Source: Hepatocystis sp. ex Piliocolobus tephrosceles
Taxonomy: Eukaryota; Apicomplexa; Aconoidasida; Haemosporida; Plasmodiidae
Assembly (NCBI GenBank): GCA_902459845.2
Contig: CABPSV020000308.1
Location: 238 to 19,509, forward strand
Length of the DNA: 19,272 bases
Reading direction: 5' to 3'
The notes under the pieces were generated by a model that was not told the DNA's origin, searched no databases, and worked only from the letters and a program-made list of their open reading frames with translations. Each line of letters starts with the position of its first letter. Position 1 is the stretch's first letter. The position numbers and the translations under genes are program-made. Below, in pieces: positions 1 through 9,828 of the stretch.

Positions 1-1
1 T

Positions 2-58
<57 letters not shown>

Positions 59-144
59 TAATCACTTATTGTGACAATTATTATAACCTCGTTTTCCCTA
101 TATAAAATTAAATATATATATATTTACTTATTTATCCGTTGACT
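1..144. other. Upstream region of the P36-like gene with (TA)n tract
   Basis: A (TA)n microsatellite fills about 6-55 and is followed by A+T-rich sequence without an ORF. An in-frame TAA at 109-111 closes the reading frame upstream of the ATG at 145. This is probably part of the 5' UTR or promoter of the P36-like gene. The rest of the promoter, and the paralogue P52 expected upstream by synteny, lie outside the window. Confidence 0.7.
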
Positions 145-1236
145 ATGAATCGCTATGAGCTTATAAGTTTGACAATAACAAAACTTACCATTTTGTTTGA
201 AGTGCTTGTAAATATATTTGTATTTGCACTTCTTTACTATTATTTTATGTTCATGTTATTATTTATTGTTAATATTTTTAAAATGAGAAAAATTTTATAT
301 TCTTTGTTATTTTTGATACATGTTTATATACATTGTTGTACACCAGTGTACATGACAAACCCATTGAACAAAAAAGAAATACATATAGGTAATTATTATA
401 TATGCAACTTAAGGGATTACGCAGAAGATACCTGTAATTTAAATTATACGCCTAACAAAGTAGTAAAGTTACTTTGTCCAGTTGTTCCAGATAGTCCTAA
501 TACATTTAATTCTGATTATTGTTTTGAATCTGATGGTGTAAAAGACGGTTATGCTATTAAAGATAATAATAAGTCCATATTTACCACTATACCTGGTATT
601 ATAATCACAAGTAAAATAATAAACAATGTACATAATATCACAATTACGCCTCCATTTTATGTACTAAATAATATATCAATTATATGTATGTGCGACAGTA
701 TTAATACCCGTGAAGAATCAAAGGCATATTTAAAAATTAATATATCAAGAACAGAACAAACACACAGCACTTTAAATAGTCTTGTTAAAGGGTGTGACTT
801 TGGTAGTAATTTAGGTGAAAATCAATTTTTAACAAAATCTTCCAACGAAGATGACTTTTTTATGTGTAATATTAATGCATACCCAGGTGATATAATAGGA
901 CTAAACTGTAGTAACTTTTATAATAAAAATTATGACGATAAAACAAGAATTGAGCCAAAAAATTGTTTTTCTACGGTTTATTTAGGTGTTGATAAACACA
1001 GTTATAATGCCGTTAGTATAACCAGTTTATTGCCTGGTGCAAAATATTATCCTGATTTATCATCAACCCCAAAAGACAAAAATTTCCGGTATTTTGGAAC
1101 TACATATTTAATGATACCTGATGTAATAGATTCAAAATTTACCATATATTGTTCATGTCTTTATAGGACTCATGTCAGTGTTGCTGTATACGAATTGATA
1201 CCACGTTTTAATGGAAATAATATTTTAAATCGGTAA
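145..1236 (+). CDS. P36: 6-cysteine protein P36 (double 6-Cys domain, secreted, no GPI signal)
   Basis: Seen: a single open exon of 363 residues from the ATG at 145. After a hydrophobic N-terminus come two blocks of six cysteines each. Domain 1 is about residues 80-196, with its first Cys near 87 and a closing CMC pair at 181 and 183. Domain 2 is about 213-352, with its first Cys near 217 and a closing CSC pair at 336 and 338. There is no hydrophobic tail, so no GPI anchor signal. Known: this layout is the Plasmodium s48/45 6-Cys family. P36 is the anchorless member that works with GPI-anchored P52 in sporozoite invasion of hepatocytes and formation of the vacuole. Inference: the P36 assignment rests on the missing anchor and on the AP2-SP2-like gene three genes downstream; P12p, P38 and P41 are less likely. 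The start is uncertain: ATG 283 (residue 47) begins a conventional signal peptide and would give 317 residues. The stop codon overlaps a consensus splice donor (see findings). Confidence 0.8.
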   Translation: MNRYELISLTITKLTILFEVLVNIFVFALLYYYFMFMLLFIVNIFKMRKILYSLLFLIHVYIHCCTPVYMTNPLNKKEIHIGNYYICNLRDYAEDTCNLNYTPNKVVKLLCPVVPDSPNTFNSDYCFESDGVKDGYAIKDNNKSIFTTIPGIIITSKIINNVHNITITPPFYVLNNISIICMCDSINTREESKAYLKINISRTEQTHSTLNSLVKGCDFGSNLGENQFLTKSSNEDDFFMCNINAYPGDIIGLNCSNFYNKNYDDKTRIEPKNCFSTVYLGVDKHSYNAVSITSLLPGAKYYPDLSSTPKDKNFRYFGTTYLMIPDVIDSKFTIYCSCLYRTHVSVAVYELIPRFNGNNILNR

Positions 1237-1276
1237 GTATTAAATTAATGACCATATAAAAACAATAAATAATAAC

Positions 1277-1312
<36 letters not shown>

Positions 1313-2096
1313 TAAGTGGGGGATTGGGTTGGCGCATAAAGCGTTACATACGTACATATATAACACGTTAGTGCAGAAAAAAAAAAAATAAATAAGTTAA
1401 TAAATAAATAAATAATCAAGTAGCATGTCAAAAAAAAACTAGTGCACAAATAAATAAAAGATGGTCGGCCAGTCAACTGAAGAAAAAACACATATGTGTT
1501 CATGTTTTTGTCAATGCTTATGGAACTCCATTTGTCAAATCTTTTTGAGGTTGTTTCTATTTGTTAAAGTTATTTTTTTTTTTTTTTTTATATGGCTGCT
1601 TTTTTTTTTTTTTTTTGTATCTGAGTGATTATATGATTATGTATTTATGTCAACTTAAAGTTTCATGTCTATCTTATAGTTTTACCATTGTGTTATACAA
1701 TCCTTCATTGGGAAAAAAAATAAAAAAATAAAAAAATAAAAAAATAAATTTTTTATTTTTACATTATTTAATATGTTTTACCTGTTTAATATGTTTTTTT
1801 TGTTTTATTTTAATATGTATGTGTATATATATATACATTTTGCTATTATATTAATAGTATGTTTCATTTTCTTACTTAACAGTTTATTCTATTTTATTGT
1901 TATGTTTTTTTTTTTTTTTAATCTTTTAAAATTTAAAGGAAACTAAAAAAAAAAATAACAAATGTATTGTTATACAACATTTTAAATACCCATCTAACCT
2001 TAATCTTACATATAAGTTTTATTCGATTTTTAAAGATGTTGTACTTGTATTTACCAATTATAAAATAAAAGAAGAAAAACACGTCGTGTATGCGTA

Positions 2097-2122
2097 AATG
2101 CGTATATATGTATATACGCATT
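2097..2122. repeat. Perfect inverted repeat, 12-bp arms and 2-nt centre
   Basis: The left arm AATGCGTATATA is the exact reverse complement of the right arm TATATACGCATT, with TG between them. It contains two CpG steps in a region almost free of them. It may be a cruciform or a dimeric protein-binding site; the function is unknown. Confidence 0.6.
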
Positions 2123-2404
2123 CATGTTTGGACACAGACCATACAGCAGAAAAAATTTTCTTTTTAAATGCAATAACTTAAAGAATATTTCTTTTGCTCA
2201 CTTTGCTTATTTATTAGTTTTGCCTTCTTTCTTTTTATGTTTTTCCCATTTTTGTAACATTTTGAGACTTTTTGCTTTTTAAAAACTTAGATATTTTAAA
2301 ACATGTTTGAACAATTTTTTTAATTGTCTTTTAATTCACATGAAATAAATATTCATATCCAACACGTGACTTTACCTTTTACCCCTATGCCTTTACACCT
2401 TATG

Positions 2405-2447
<43 letters not shown>

Positions 2448-2632
2448 TTATTTGTGTACATGTGGGTTGTATTTTTAGTTTTTTATAAAATAAATGAAAA
2501 TAAAATTGTGACGTATCAAAAAAAAAAAAAATTAAATTGAAATGCTAGTTAAAATAAAATATGTAGGTGTTATTATTACTTTTGTAATTAATAATGAAAA
2601 ATGAGTATATATTTTTAGTAGTCGACATGTTT

Positions 2633-2633
<1 letters not shown>

Positions 2634-2681
<48 letters not shown>
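2634..2681. repeat. 48-nt poly(A) tract
   Basis: An uninterrupted run of 48 adenines in intergenic DNA, the longest homopolymer in the window. Homopolymers this long are nucleosome-disfavouring in general, and their exact length in an assembly is unreliable. Confidence 0.9.
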
Positions 2682-2683
<2 letters not shown>

Positions 2684-2875
2684 AGAACGTTATCACGATA
2701 TAACATTCATCAAAAACAAATACATAAATATGTACAATTATGTACAATATATATAAATACGCATAAGAACGTATACATACAAAAATACATGCGTGTATAT
2801 ATATGCACATAGTAATAAATGTTTTTTTTTTTTGTCACAAAGTAATATGAAGGAGAAACGTTATACATACATATT

Positions 2876-2878
<3 letters not shown>

Positions 2879-2917
<39 letters not shown>
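2879..2917. repeat. (TA)n microsatellite
   Basis: An alternating AT tract of about 39 nt in the region upstream of the RanBD-like gene. Similar tracts occur at about 6-55, 2407-2439, 6155-6176, 7050-7074, 9068-9091, 9776-9824, 10209-10244 and 10748-10777. Apart from the one at 6155-6176, which is in an intron, they are all intergenic. They are typical Plasmodium microsatellites. Confidence 0.9.
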
Positions 2918-2919
<2 letters not shown>

Positions 2920-3329
2920 AAAAGAAAATAAAAAAAAAAAAAAAAATGTCACATCTCTAAACGAACTTCATTACAATAAAGAATTTAGGAAAAAATTAAA
3001 AAAATATATATACTTGTCATATTTTTGAAATGAAAAAGTTACTTTTATTAATACATCCTTTTTAGAGAAATCTACCTATACATACATGCATACGCTTATA
3101 GGTATAAATATATATAAATATATAAATATGCATTTGTTTACGTACATTACAAAAATACAATTTTTTAACTTTTATTAATATTAGTAGTATTATTATAATT
3201 GTTATGAACAGTAGTAGTAATAGTAATAGTAGTAGTGTTTTATTTTATTTTTTTTAACGTCCTAATTTTAAGGATTATTTTAAGCGCAACTAAAGGGACT
3301 AAAAGTTTCGATCGACAGTTTATAACAAC

Positions 3330-4269
3330 ATGGTATGATATATTAAAAGAAAAACGAATGAACGAGTGGACATGTTTTTAAAATGTCTACTAAGTGAAAA
3401 AAAAAAAAAAAAAAGAAGTGATAGCTTCAACTTTAATAAAATTACAATTATTTTAATTTTGTTTTTTTTGGTTTTAACATCTAGGCATACATATATTTAT
3501 TTTATTGTACTTCATCTGATTTTTATATTTCTTATTTATTCATTTATGTATTTATTCATTTATTTATATATTTATTCATTTATTTATATATTTATTCATT
3601 TATTTATATATTTATTCATTTATTTATTTTAATTATTTTTTATTTTTTAAGACCATAAGTGTAGATAAATCAAATAATGATAACGATGATCAAAAAGAAA
3701 TATCAAAAAAGTAGGAAATATAAAAATATTTAGGGTTCATAAAAAGTCATAAGATTTATGAAACCCCATGTTATTGTTTTATATGTTGATTTTTGTACAA
3801 AAAAAAAAAAAAATAAAAAAAAAATAAATAAATAAAATAAATAAATAAAATAAAATAATTTTTTTTTTTAACACTGGATGTCTGGTGACTATGTACATTT
3901 TTGTGTTTGTTTTGGTATTACTTATATGTCCACAATACTCTTTCATCTTGTCTTTTTACTTTTTTATTTACTACATCAATTTTTTTTAGGAGGCCAAATA
4001 CAAGTCGAGACACACCTGCAAAGGTAGCAATTTGAAAAATAAAAAATAAACGGATAAAAAACAATGAAATAATGACGTAAATGCCTTATGCCTTAGCTAA
4101 TATAATAACAATTTACTTTTTTATCATATTATTATTATAATTACTACCATTATTACTATAATTATTATTATTATTATTTTATTTTTTATTTTTTTTTTTT
4201 TTTAGATTGCCAAAACAGATCAAAATTCATCTGATGACAATGATATTAACATAATAGGTATAAACAAGG

Positions 4270-4303
<34 letters not shown>

Positions 4304-5863
4304 ATATATGTATACAATCACATATTCTCATCCGTATGTACTAATGCATGTTTACGTCTTTATCAAAAAAAAAGCCAACAAAGTATTGTAACAAATGTTT
4401 CAAGCGTCCTAATATAAATGTTTTTTATTTTAAATAAAATTAATAATTTAGATAAAGGTGAAAATAATTCACATGAAGGTGACTCCAACATATGTAATAA
4501 CTATAATGACGATAACTGTGACAATGATAACAATATAAATAATTTAGAAGAGACAAAAGATAATGATCTTATAAGTACATGTAATGATAAAAATAAACAT
4601 AAAGATAAATTACATGAAGAAGAAACGTGTGGAGGGGAAAAGGATGTATCTGATAATGTAAAGGATATAGGTACAACTAGCCATAAACAATCAGAACATA
4701 ACAATTATGATGAAGGCACAAAAACTACAATTACTATAAGAAATGTAGAAGTTGACCAAAAAAAAAAAAAAGAGAAAAAAATAGAAAATAAAATTATTGG
4801 AAAAAAAAAGAAATCAAAAAATATTGAAAAAATTATTAACAAGAAAATAAAAAACAAAACTAAAAATGTTATAATAAAGGATGTATGTAGTGATGAAAAT
4901 GCGCCTTTAGAATGTGACAAAAATGAGGAAGGGGAAGAAGAAGAGGAGGAGGAAGAAGAAGAGGAAGAGGAAGAGGAAGAGGAAGAGGAGGAGAAAGAGG
5001 GAGGAGAGGAAGAGAAAAAGGAAGAGGAAAAGGAAAAGGAAGAGGAAAAGGAAAAGGAAGAGGAAAAGGAAAAGGAAGAGGAAAAGGAAGAGGAAAAGGA
5101 AAAGGAAGAGGAAAAGGAAGAGGAAGAGGAAAAGGAAGAGGAAGAGGAAAAGGAACAGGAAGAAGACAAAGAAAAGGTAGAGAAAAAGAAAAAGGAAAAG
5201 GAAGAAGAAAAGGAAAAAGAAGAAAAAGAAGAAGTAACAGCTAACGTTGAAGTAGTAAAGGGGGAAGAAGTAAAGGAAGAGGATGAAAAAGAAGAGGATG
5301 AAGAAGAAGAGGATGATGAAGAAATAACTTCCGATTTAGATAAGACAAATACAAGCGCAGAAAAGACGCCTAGTGAAGAAATGACAATTGATGAAGAAGA
5401 TAGTGTAGGGAAAGGGACTGATGATAAAAGCAGTATAAATAAAAGTCTAAATAGGTTAATTTTTTTTTTTTTTTTTTTTTTTTAAATAAAAAAATTTTAC
5501 ATATTAAAATATGTACATATTGGGGTTTGTATAACATTTATCATATGTTTTTAGTTCTAGTTGCTGATTAAGTTATAGCTCTAAATATAGGTTGATTATA
5601 ACATCAATTATAACATTAATTTTATTTTATTTTTTTTTTCTTGTAGTGATACTGATAGTGTAACTAGTGTGCAAAGTGACATAAAAAAGAATGATCGGTT
5701 ATTTTCATCTTTGGTAATGATTATATATATATGTATATATTGTGCTAATTTTATCATTTGCAATAAAAAGAGACAAAATAAAAGATATTTTATTCTTTGT
5801 TTATTCTGTTTATTTTTCATTTATCATGTATTTATGTTTTTATATTACTTTTTTCATTCACTG

Positions 5864-5895
<32 letters not shown>

Positions 5896-6523
5896 GACAC
5901 GAGCTCGCCCACCAAACTTTTTACCGAGGATGTAGGCAAGTTAAGCATATTTGGAAATTTAAACATAGACGTGGAAAAACTAAGAAAGAGTTTAAATAAA
6001 AACAAACAAACTACTGATGAAAAAAAAGATGTGAAGATGACGGAATTGGTGAACCCCTTTGGTAATTATATGCATACATGTTCGTACATTTTTTGTTAAT
6101 GTATACATACATACGTACATATATACATAAATAAATAAATAAATAAATAAATAAATATATATATATATATATATATGTGCACACTTTACAGAAAACGAAG
6201 AAGCGATATACACAGAAAATGCTGTAAAAATAAGCAAATTTATTAAAAAAAATGAGAAATATGATTGGACAGGTTATTTACCTGTGAAAATTCAAATAAT
6301 GAAAAATATAAAAAATAAAAACTATCGCATTTTATGTTTTCAAAAAGGAACTGGAAGACTATACTTAAATACGGATATTTTTTCGAATTTTAAAATAATA
6401 TCATCTAAAAGTAGCTCAGCTTTGTTCTGTGGAAGAGACTTAAGTAAGTAGTTCGAAAAAATAATAGTAATAATATATTTTTAAGATAAAATCATTACAG
6501 TCACTACATGTTATTCTATTGAG

Positions 6524-6555
<32 letters not shown>

Positions 6556-6893
6556 TAATGTAATGTAATGTAATCTAATGTAATGTAATGTCGTGTATGA
6601 TTTAGTAAAGTTTAGTATGACTATATAAACACATATGTTTGTGTACAAATTTATATATTTATTTTTTTATCATTTTTTTTTTTTTTTTTCAACTTCTTTC
6701 CCTCTTTTTTTTTATTCATTTGTTTACTTTTTTTATACGTACTCAAACGTTTTTTTTACCTATTCCGACACTTTGTACAGGTGACGAAAAAAAACTGAGT
6801 CAATATATAGTAACGTTTATTGGTAGTAATTTAAGAGATGAGTTTGTTAAACAAATTAAAGACATTATAAAAGAAAAGGAAAGGGCAAAATAA
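3330..6893 (+). CDS. Nine-exon protein with Glu/Lys-rich middle and C-terminal Ran-binding-like domain
   Basis: Exons reconstructed from GT-AG borders and frame: 3330-3332, 3652-3710, 3990-4023, 4206-4257, 4452-5454, 5647-5713, 5893-6061, 6192-6443 and 6781-6893. They total 1752 nt and 583 residues, and every junction keeps the frame. Seen: exon 1 is only the ATG, followed by a good donor (GTATGA). Residues 20-35 are basic (KKRPNTSRDTPAK). Residues about 208-305 are nearly all Glu and Lys. Residues about 472-578 form a compact ordered domain with W488, a YRILCF strand, a LYLNTDIF strand and a final amphipathic helix. Known: RanBP1/Nup50/Nup2-type Ran-binding domains (a PH fold) show this order of a W and G turn, a YR(I/L) strand, an L-x-L-N strand and a C-terminal F-x-x-x-I helix. 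Inference: a Ran-GTP-binding nucleoporin or nuclear-transport cofactor like Nup50. No FG-repeat array is visible. Confidence is high for exons 2-9, lower for exon 1 and moderate for the function. Confidence 0.65.
3541..3628. repeat. 20-nt tandem repeat in intron 1
   Basis: About four copies of the unit TTTATTCATTTATTTATATA lie in intron 1 (3333-3651), just before the pyrimidine-rich acceptor. On the sense strand the repeat is T-rich and may lengthen the polypyrimidine region. Confidence 0.8.
4925..5155 (+). repeat. 231-nt uninterrupted polypurine tract inside exon 5
   Basis: Every base of the + strand from 4925 to 5155 is A or G. The tract is built of GAA, GAG, AAG and AAA codons and encodes Glu/Lys residues about 208-284. 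With a few interruptions (C at 5156 and 5167) the purine bias continues to about 5235. It gives open frames in every reading of both strands, which are shadows. Confidence 0.9.
6524..6590. repeat. Poly(A) 30 followed by a TAATG tandem repeat in intron 8
   Basis: Thirty adenines (6524-6553) run directly into about seven copies of the 5-nt unit TAATG (6554-6590, one copy altered). The block sits in the middle of intron 8 (6444-6780), away from both splice sites. Confidence 0.8.
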
Positions 6894-7583
6894 AATAAAA
6901 AAACACAAAAAAAGGCGTATATATGTTTTATGTAACTACTTATTTATATATTTCGTTTTTTTTTAAAATATTTGCATTACACAGTATAATATCAATATAC
7001 TTTATGTTAGGCCTTTTATTCGCGCTTATTTAATTGTTATGCTTTCGTAATACATATATATATATATATATATAAAGAGGGAAGGGTTGGACAAACGTAT
7101 ACGGAAACATTTATATTTTTCAATCATCGTTTGCGTGCGTATATACTTATCTATATGTAATGTGAAATTGTATGTATTTTTAAATTTGTACGTTATATAT
7201 AAATCGCGTGTTTATACCTGCAAGTACATATGGATATATATGTATATGAATGTTCAAACATAGTAACAGTAGTTTTTTTTTATTTTTTTCATTCGTACAT
7301 TATTTATTTTTTGTGCTTAAATTTAAAACATTTTTAATAACTCAAAATATGTACGTCTGTGTGATGGTTTAATATATAAATACATAAATGTATAAATGTA
7401 TTGTATATATGCATATACTACAAATACTTATTATTTATGTTGTTTAAATTGAAATATGTAAAAAAAAAAAATAAAAAATAAAAATTAAAAGAACAATAAA
7501 AGGTTAAATAAACAAATCTCAATATTATAATTGTTTCTTGTTACGACATGATATAATAACAAAAAAAAACAGTTTTTATTCCG

Positions 7584-7616
<33 letters not shown>

Positions 7617-7756
7617 ATAAATTAAATCATATATGTATAAAAATGTATATAATTGTATAACTTGTGAGTAAAATTAACCAAATGTTTCTTATGTAAGACT
7701 ACTATGTATATATATACGTATATGTACTATATGTATTTTACGTATGGATGTTGATA

Positions 7757-7792
<36 letters not shown>

Positions 7793-7813
7793 ATTTAAAA
7801 ACTGTTTAAACAT
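6894..7813. other. Intergenic region between the RanBD-like gene and the 174-residue gene
   Basis: About 920 nt of A+T-rich sequence without a supportable ORF, expected to be the 3' UTR of the upstream gene and the promoter of the downstream one. It holds a (TA)n tract (about 7050-7074), a poly(A) tract near 7585-7611 and a 29-T run at 7761-7789 shortly before the start codon at 7814. Confidence 0.7.
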
Positions 7814-8446
7814 ATGAACGCATTTAAGAAGACATTAAGTAGAAGTGAAGGGTGTTGCGTCATAGCGAATGTTCAAAGGAAATTTGTAACTACAAATACA
7901 AAAACTAGTGACACAATAAAAATAAACGATAGTAGTAATAATAGCAGTAATACCAACGATGATCTAAAATTACAAAAGTTGTTCAAAACAGTATCAACTG
8001 GGTCTCCACCTAGAGCAAAATTAAACAGTATAATTAATGTTTTATTATATTCTAATATATTAAGTACGATGTTATGGTCAAAAGTAGATATACTTAATGA
8101 ATTGTACAATAGAAGAATTGATAAAAAGCTTAATTTCCATTTAAATGTTTTATACGGGTTAGGCTCAAAAGGTATTAATTTTAATAAAAAAGGAATTGTT
8201 AACCCCGTGTTATTTTACCCATTATTGGATTATGATCAATTTCGTTGCATTGTACAGGTATGTATACATATTGGTTTGAACACGTGCTTATTGTTATTAG
8301 TATTACTATTAGTATTATTATTATTACTATTAATATTTTATTTTTTTTTATTTTTTTTTTTTTAGGTAATGCAAGTTGCTGATAAGGAAAAAAAGTATAA
8401 AATTCATGAAGAGCATGAATCTTTAGAAAAACTTTTTAAAAAATAA
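7814..8446 (+). CDS. Conserved-looking protein of unknown function, possible mitochondrial presequence
   Basis: Two exons, 7814-8257 and 8366-8446, joined in phase 0 across a 108-nt intron with donor GTATGT and a poly(T)-TAG acceptor. The product is 174 residues. An in-frame TAA at 7796-7798 supports the ATG at 7814. Seen: the N-terminus (residues 1-28) is rich in Lys/Arg, Ser and Thr with almost no acidic residues, and includes QRKFVTTN, resembling a mitochondrial presequence with an arginine near the cleavage site. An Asn/Ser-rich linker follows (about 35-55). Residues about 56-150 are ordered and non-repetitive, with the motif TGSPPRAKLN and a pair of predicted helices. The last exon is charged (KEKKYKIHEEHES). 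I do not recognise the family and see no transmembrane segment. Reading into the intron would give a Leu-rich tail, which is an artefact. The gene model is firm; the mitochondrial location is only inferred. Confidence 0.75.
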
Positions 8447-8716
8447 AAAAAAAAAATGTATAAGGAACAAAAAAAAAAATAATTTGGTAAAGTAGACTTT
8501 CTTCTTCGTATTATTCAAAAATGATCCGTTCGCAATAATAAGATAATATCAAAATACGACATAATAATATAAGTGATGGTGATAATAATAGTTGTGGATT
8601 TAATAGTAGTGATAGTAATAATAAAATAAAAGTTATTTTACCTGTTTCATTGATTTTTAAAAGAAAATAAGGTTATGCACAATATTTTAAATAAGAAGTA
8701 AAAGCAAGAGAAAACC

Positions 8717-8719
<3 letters not shown>

Positions 8720-8754
<35 letters not shown>
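8720..8754. repeat. 35-nt poly(T) tract
   Basis: An uninterrupted run of thymines preceded by CCCCC (8715-8719), about 270 nt downstream of the stop codon of the 174-residue gene. Confidence 0.9.
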
Positions 8755-8756
<2 letters not shown>

Positions 8757-9210
8757 TAGTATGTATTTAAATTTTTATTTTTAAAAATTTACACCAACAT
8801 GCTATGCATGTAAGTGTAAATATATGTGTGTGTTAATATGTTGCAAGTAACATACAGGACATAATATACCAATTAGTTACAACCCTTTATATAAATTACA
8901 GGAAAGAAAAAAAAAAAAAAAAAAAAAAGTGACATATAATCATGTTGAACATAATTGAATACGTTATAACATATTTTAAGGAAAGAAAAAAAAAAGCACA
9001 AACATTATATGCTTTGTTTTATGGACAAAATATTAAAAAACAACCCTTGACACGCATACACCACTACACATATATATATATATATATATATAAACATAAT
9101 GATAGTGTGTTTTATTTTATTTTATTTATTTTTTTTTTTTTGCGAGCAATGAGTAAAATTTACCATCACATTTATAAGTTAAAAAAAAAAAAAAAAATTA
9201 GTATAAATAA

Positions 9211-9260
9211 GCAAGAACTACTAAGAACTAATGAGAACGAATAAGAACTAACAAGAACAA
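9211..9260. repeat. Five-copy 10-nt tandem repeat (consensus ATAAGAACTA)
   Basis: Five units in exact 10-nt register (9211, 9221, 9231, 9241, 9251), each with the core AGAAC. The 3' copies grade into A-rich sequence that contains one more AAGAAC near 9279. It is unrelated in sequence to the other 10-nt repeat at 10371-10590 but has the same period. Confidence 0.75.
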
Positions 9261-9776
9261 AAAAAAAAAAATAATGTAAGAACAAAAAAAAAATTAAATA
9301 ATATAATATAAAAAAAAAAAAAAAAAAAAAAGGTAAATAAATAATAAAAAAAGCAAAAAAAATCATTGAATTATATATTTTTTGCTTTTTATTTATTGCT
9401 CATATTTTTACACATTCGAATGATAATTTATTGATTATTATTCACCCTTTATATTTTTGAAAGTATTTATTTCATAAATGTATTTTTTTTTTATTTTTTA
9501 AATAGTAAAAGCTTAATGTTACCTTTTTTTTTTTTTGTATGTCTTAAAAACGCACCTGTTGCATAATTCAGTTTTTTTTCTTTTTTTTCTTTTTGCCTTA
9601 ATTTGAGATCCTATTTGCAACTATTTAAGACTTTTTTTTTGTCATGACTGTTTTTAAGTTTTATGCATGTAATGTTTGTATATATATAGTATGGAAAAAA
9701 AGATACAATACTCGTATTAATTCATTACTCAAATAAAAATCAACTTCACACAACTTTTTGTGAATTTTTCTTATAA

Positions 9777-9828
<52 letters not shown>

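Larger units (their letters stand above)
1237..3329. other. Intergenic region between the P36-like and RanBD-like genes
   Basis: About 2.1 kb with no supportable gene. It should hold the P36 3' UTR and the promoter and 5' UTR of the next gene. Contents include an AAT-type microsatellite (about 1275-1310), poly(T) near 1570-1615, (TA)n at about 2407-2439 and 2879-2917, a 48-A tract at 2634-2681, a perfect inverted repeat at 2097-2122, and a CATGCA motif at 3085-3090. The moderately complex stretch 1500-1710 may contain an alternative last exon of P36 (see findings). Confidence 0.7.

Noticed and set aside
2532..2952. Poly-Phe and poly-Lys ORFs around the 48-A and (TA)n tracts
   Set aside because: Pure low-complexity readings with no start context, domain or splice support.
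3366..3632. ORF beginning near 3372 with a hydrophobic repeat C-terminus
   Set aside because: It lies in intron 1 of the RanBD-like gene, has no donor in phase 0, and its tail is the 20-nt intronic repeat.
4705..5180. Poly-Ser minus-strand ORF and Lys-Arg repeat + strand ORF
   Set aside because: Both are other-frame readings of the polypurine Glu/Lys tract of exon 5, whose frame is fixed by matching phases at exons 4 and 6.
5669..5935. ORF that bridges exons 6 and 7 of the RanBD-like gene
   Set aside because: It reads a different frame from the one that joins exons 5, 6 and 7; its Phe-rich middle is the intronic poly(T).
6639..6780. Possible N-terminal extension upstream of the last exon of the RanBD-like gene
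   Set aside because: It is intron 8 read in frame. The CTTTGTACAG acceptor and phase match to exon 8 show that the exon starts at 6781.
8942..9244. 100-codon + strand ORF
   Set aside because: Built from poly(A), (TA)n and the 10-nt repeat; no recognisable domain and no splice partner that would extend it.
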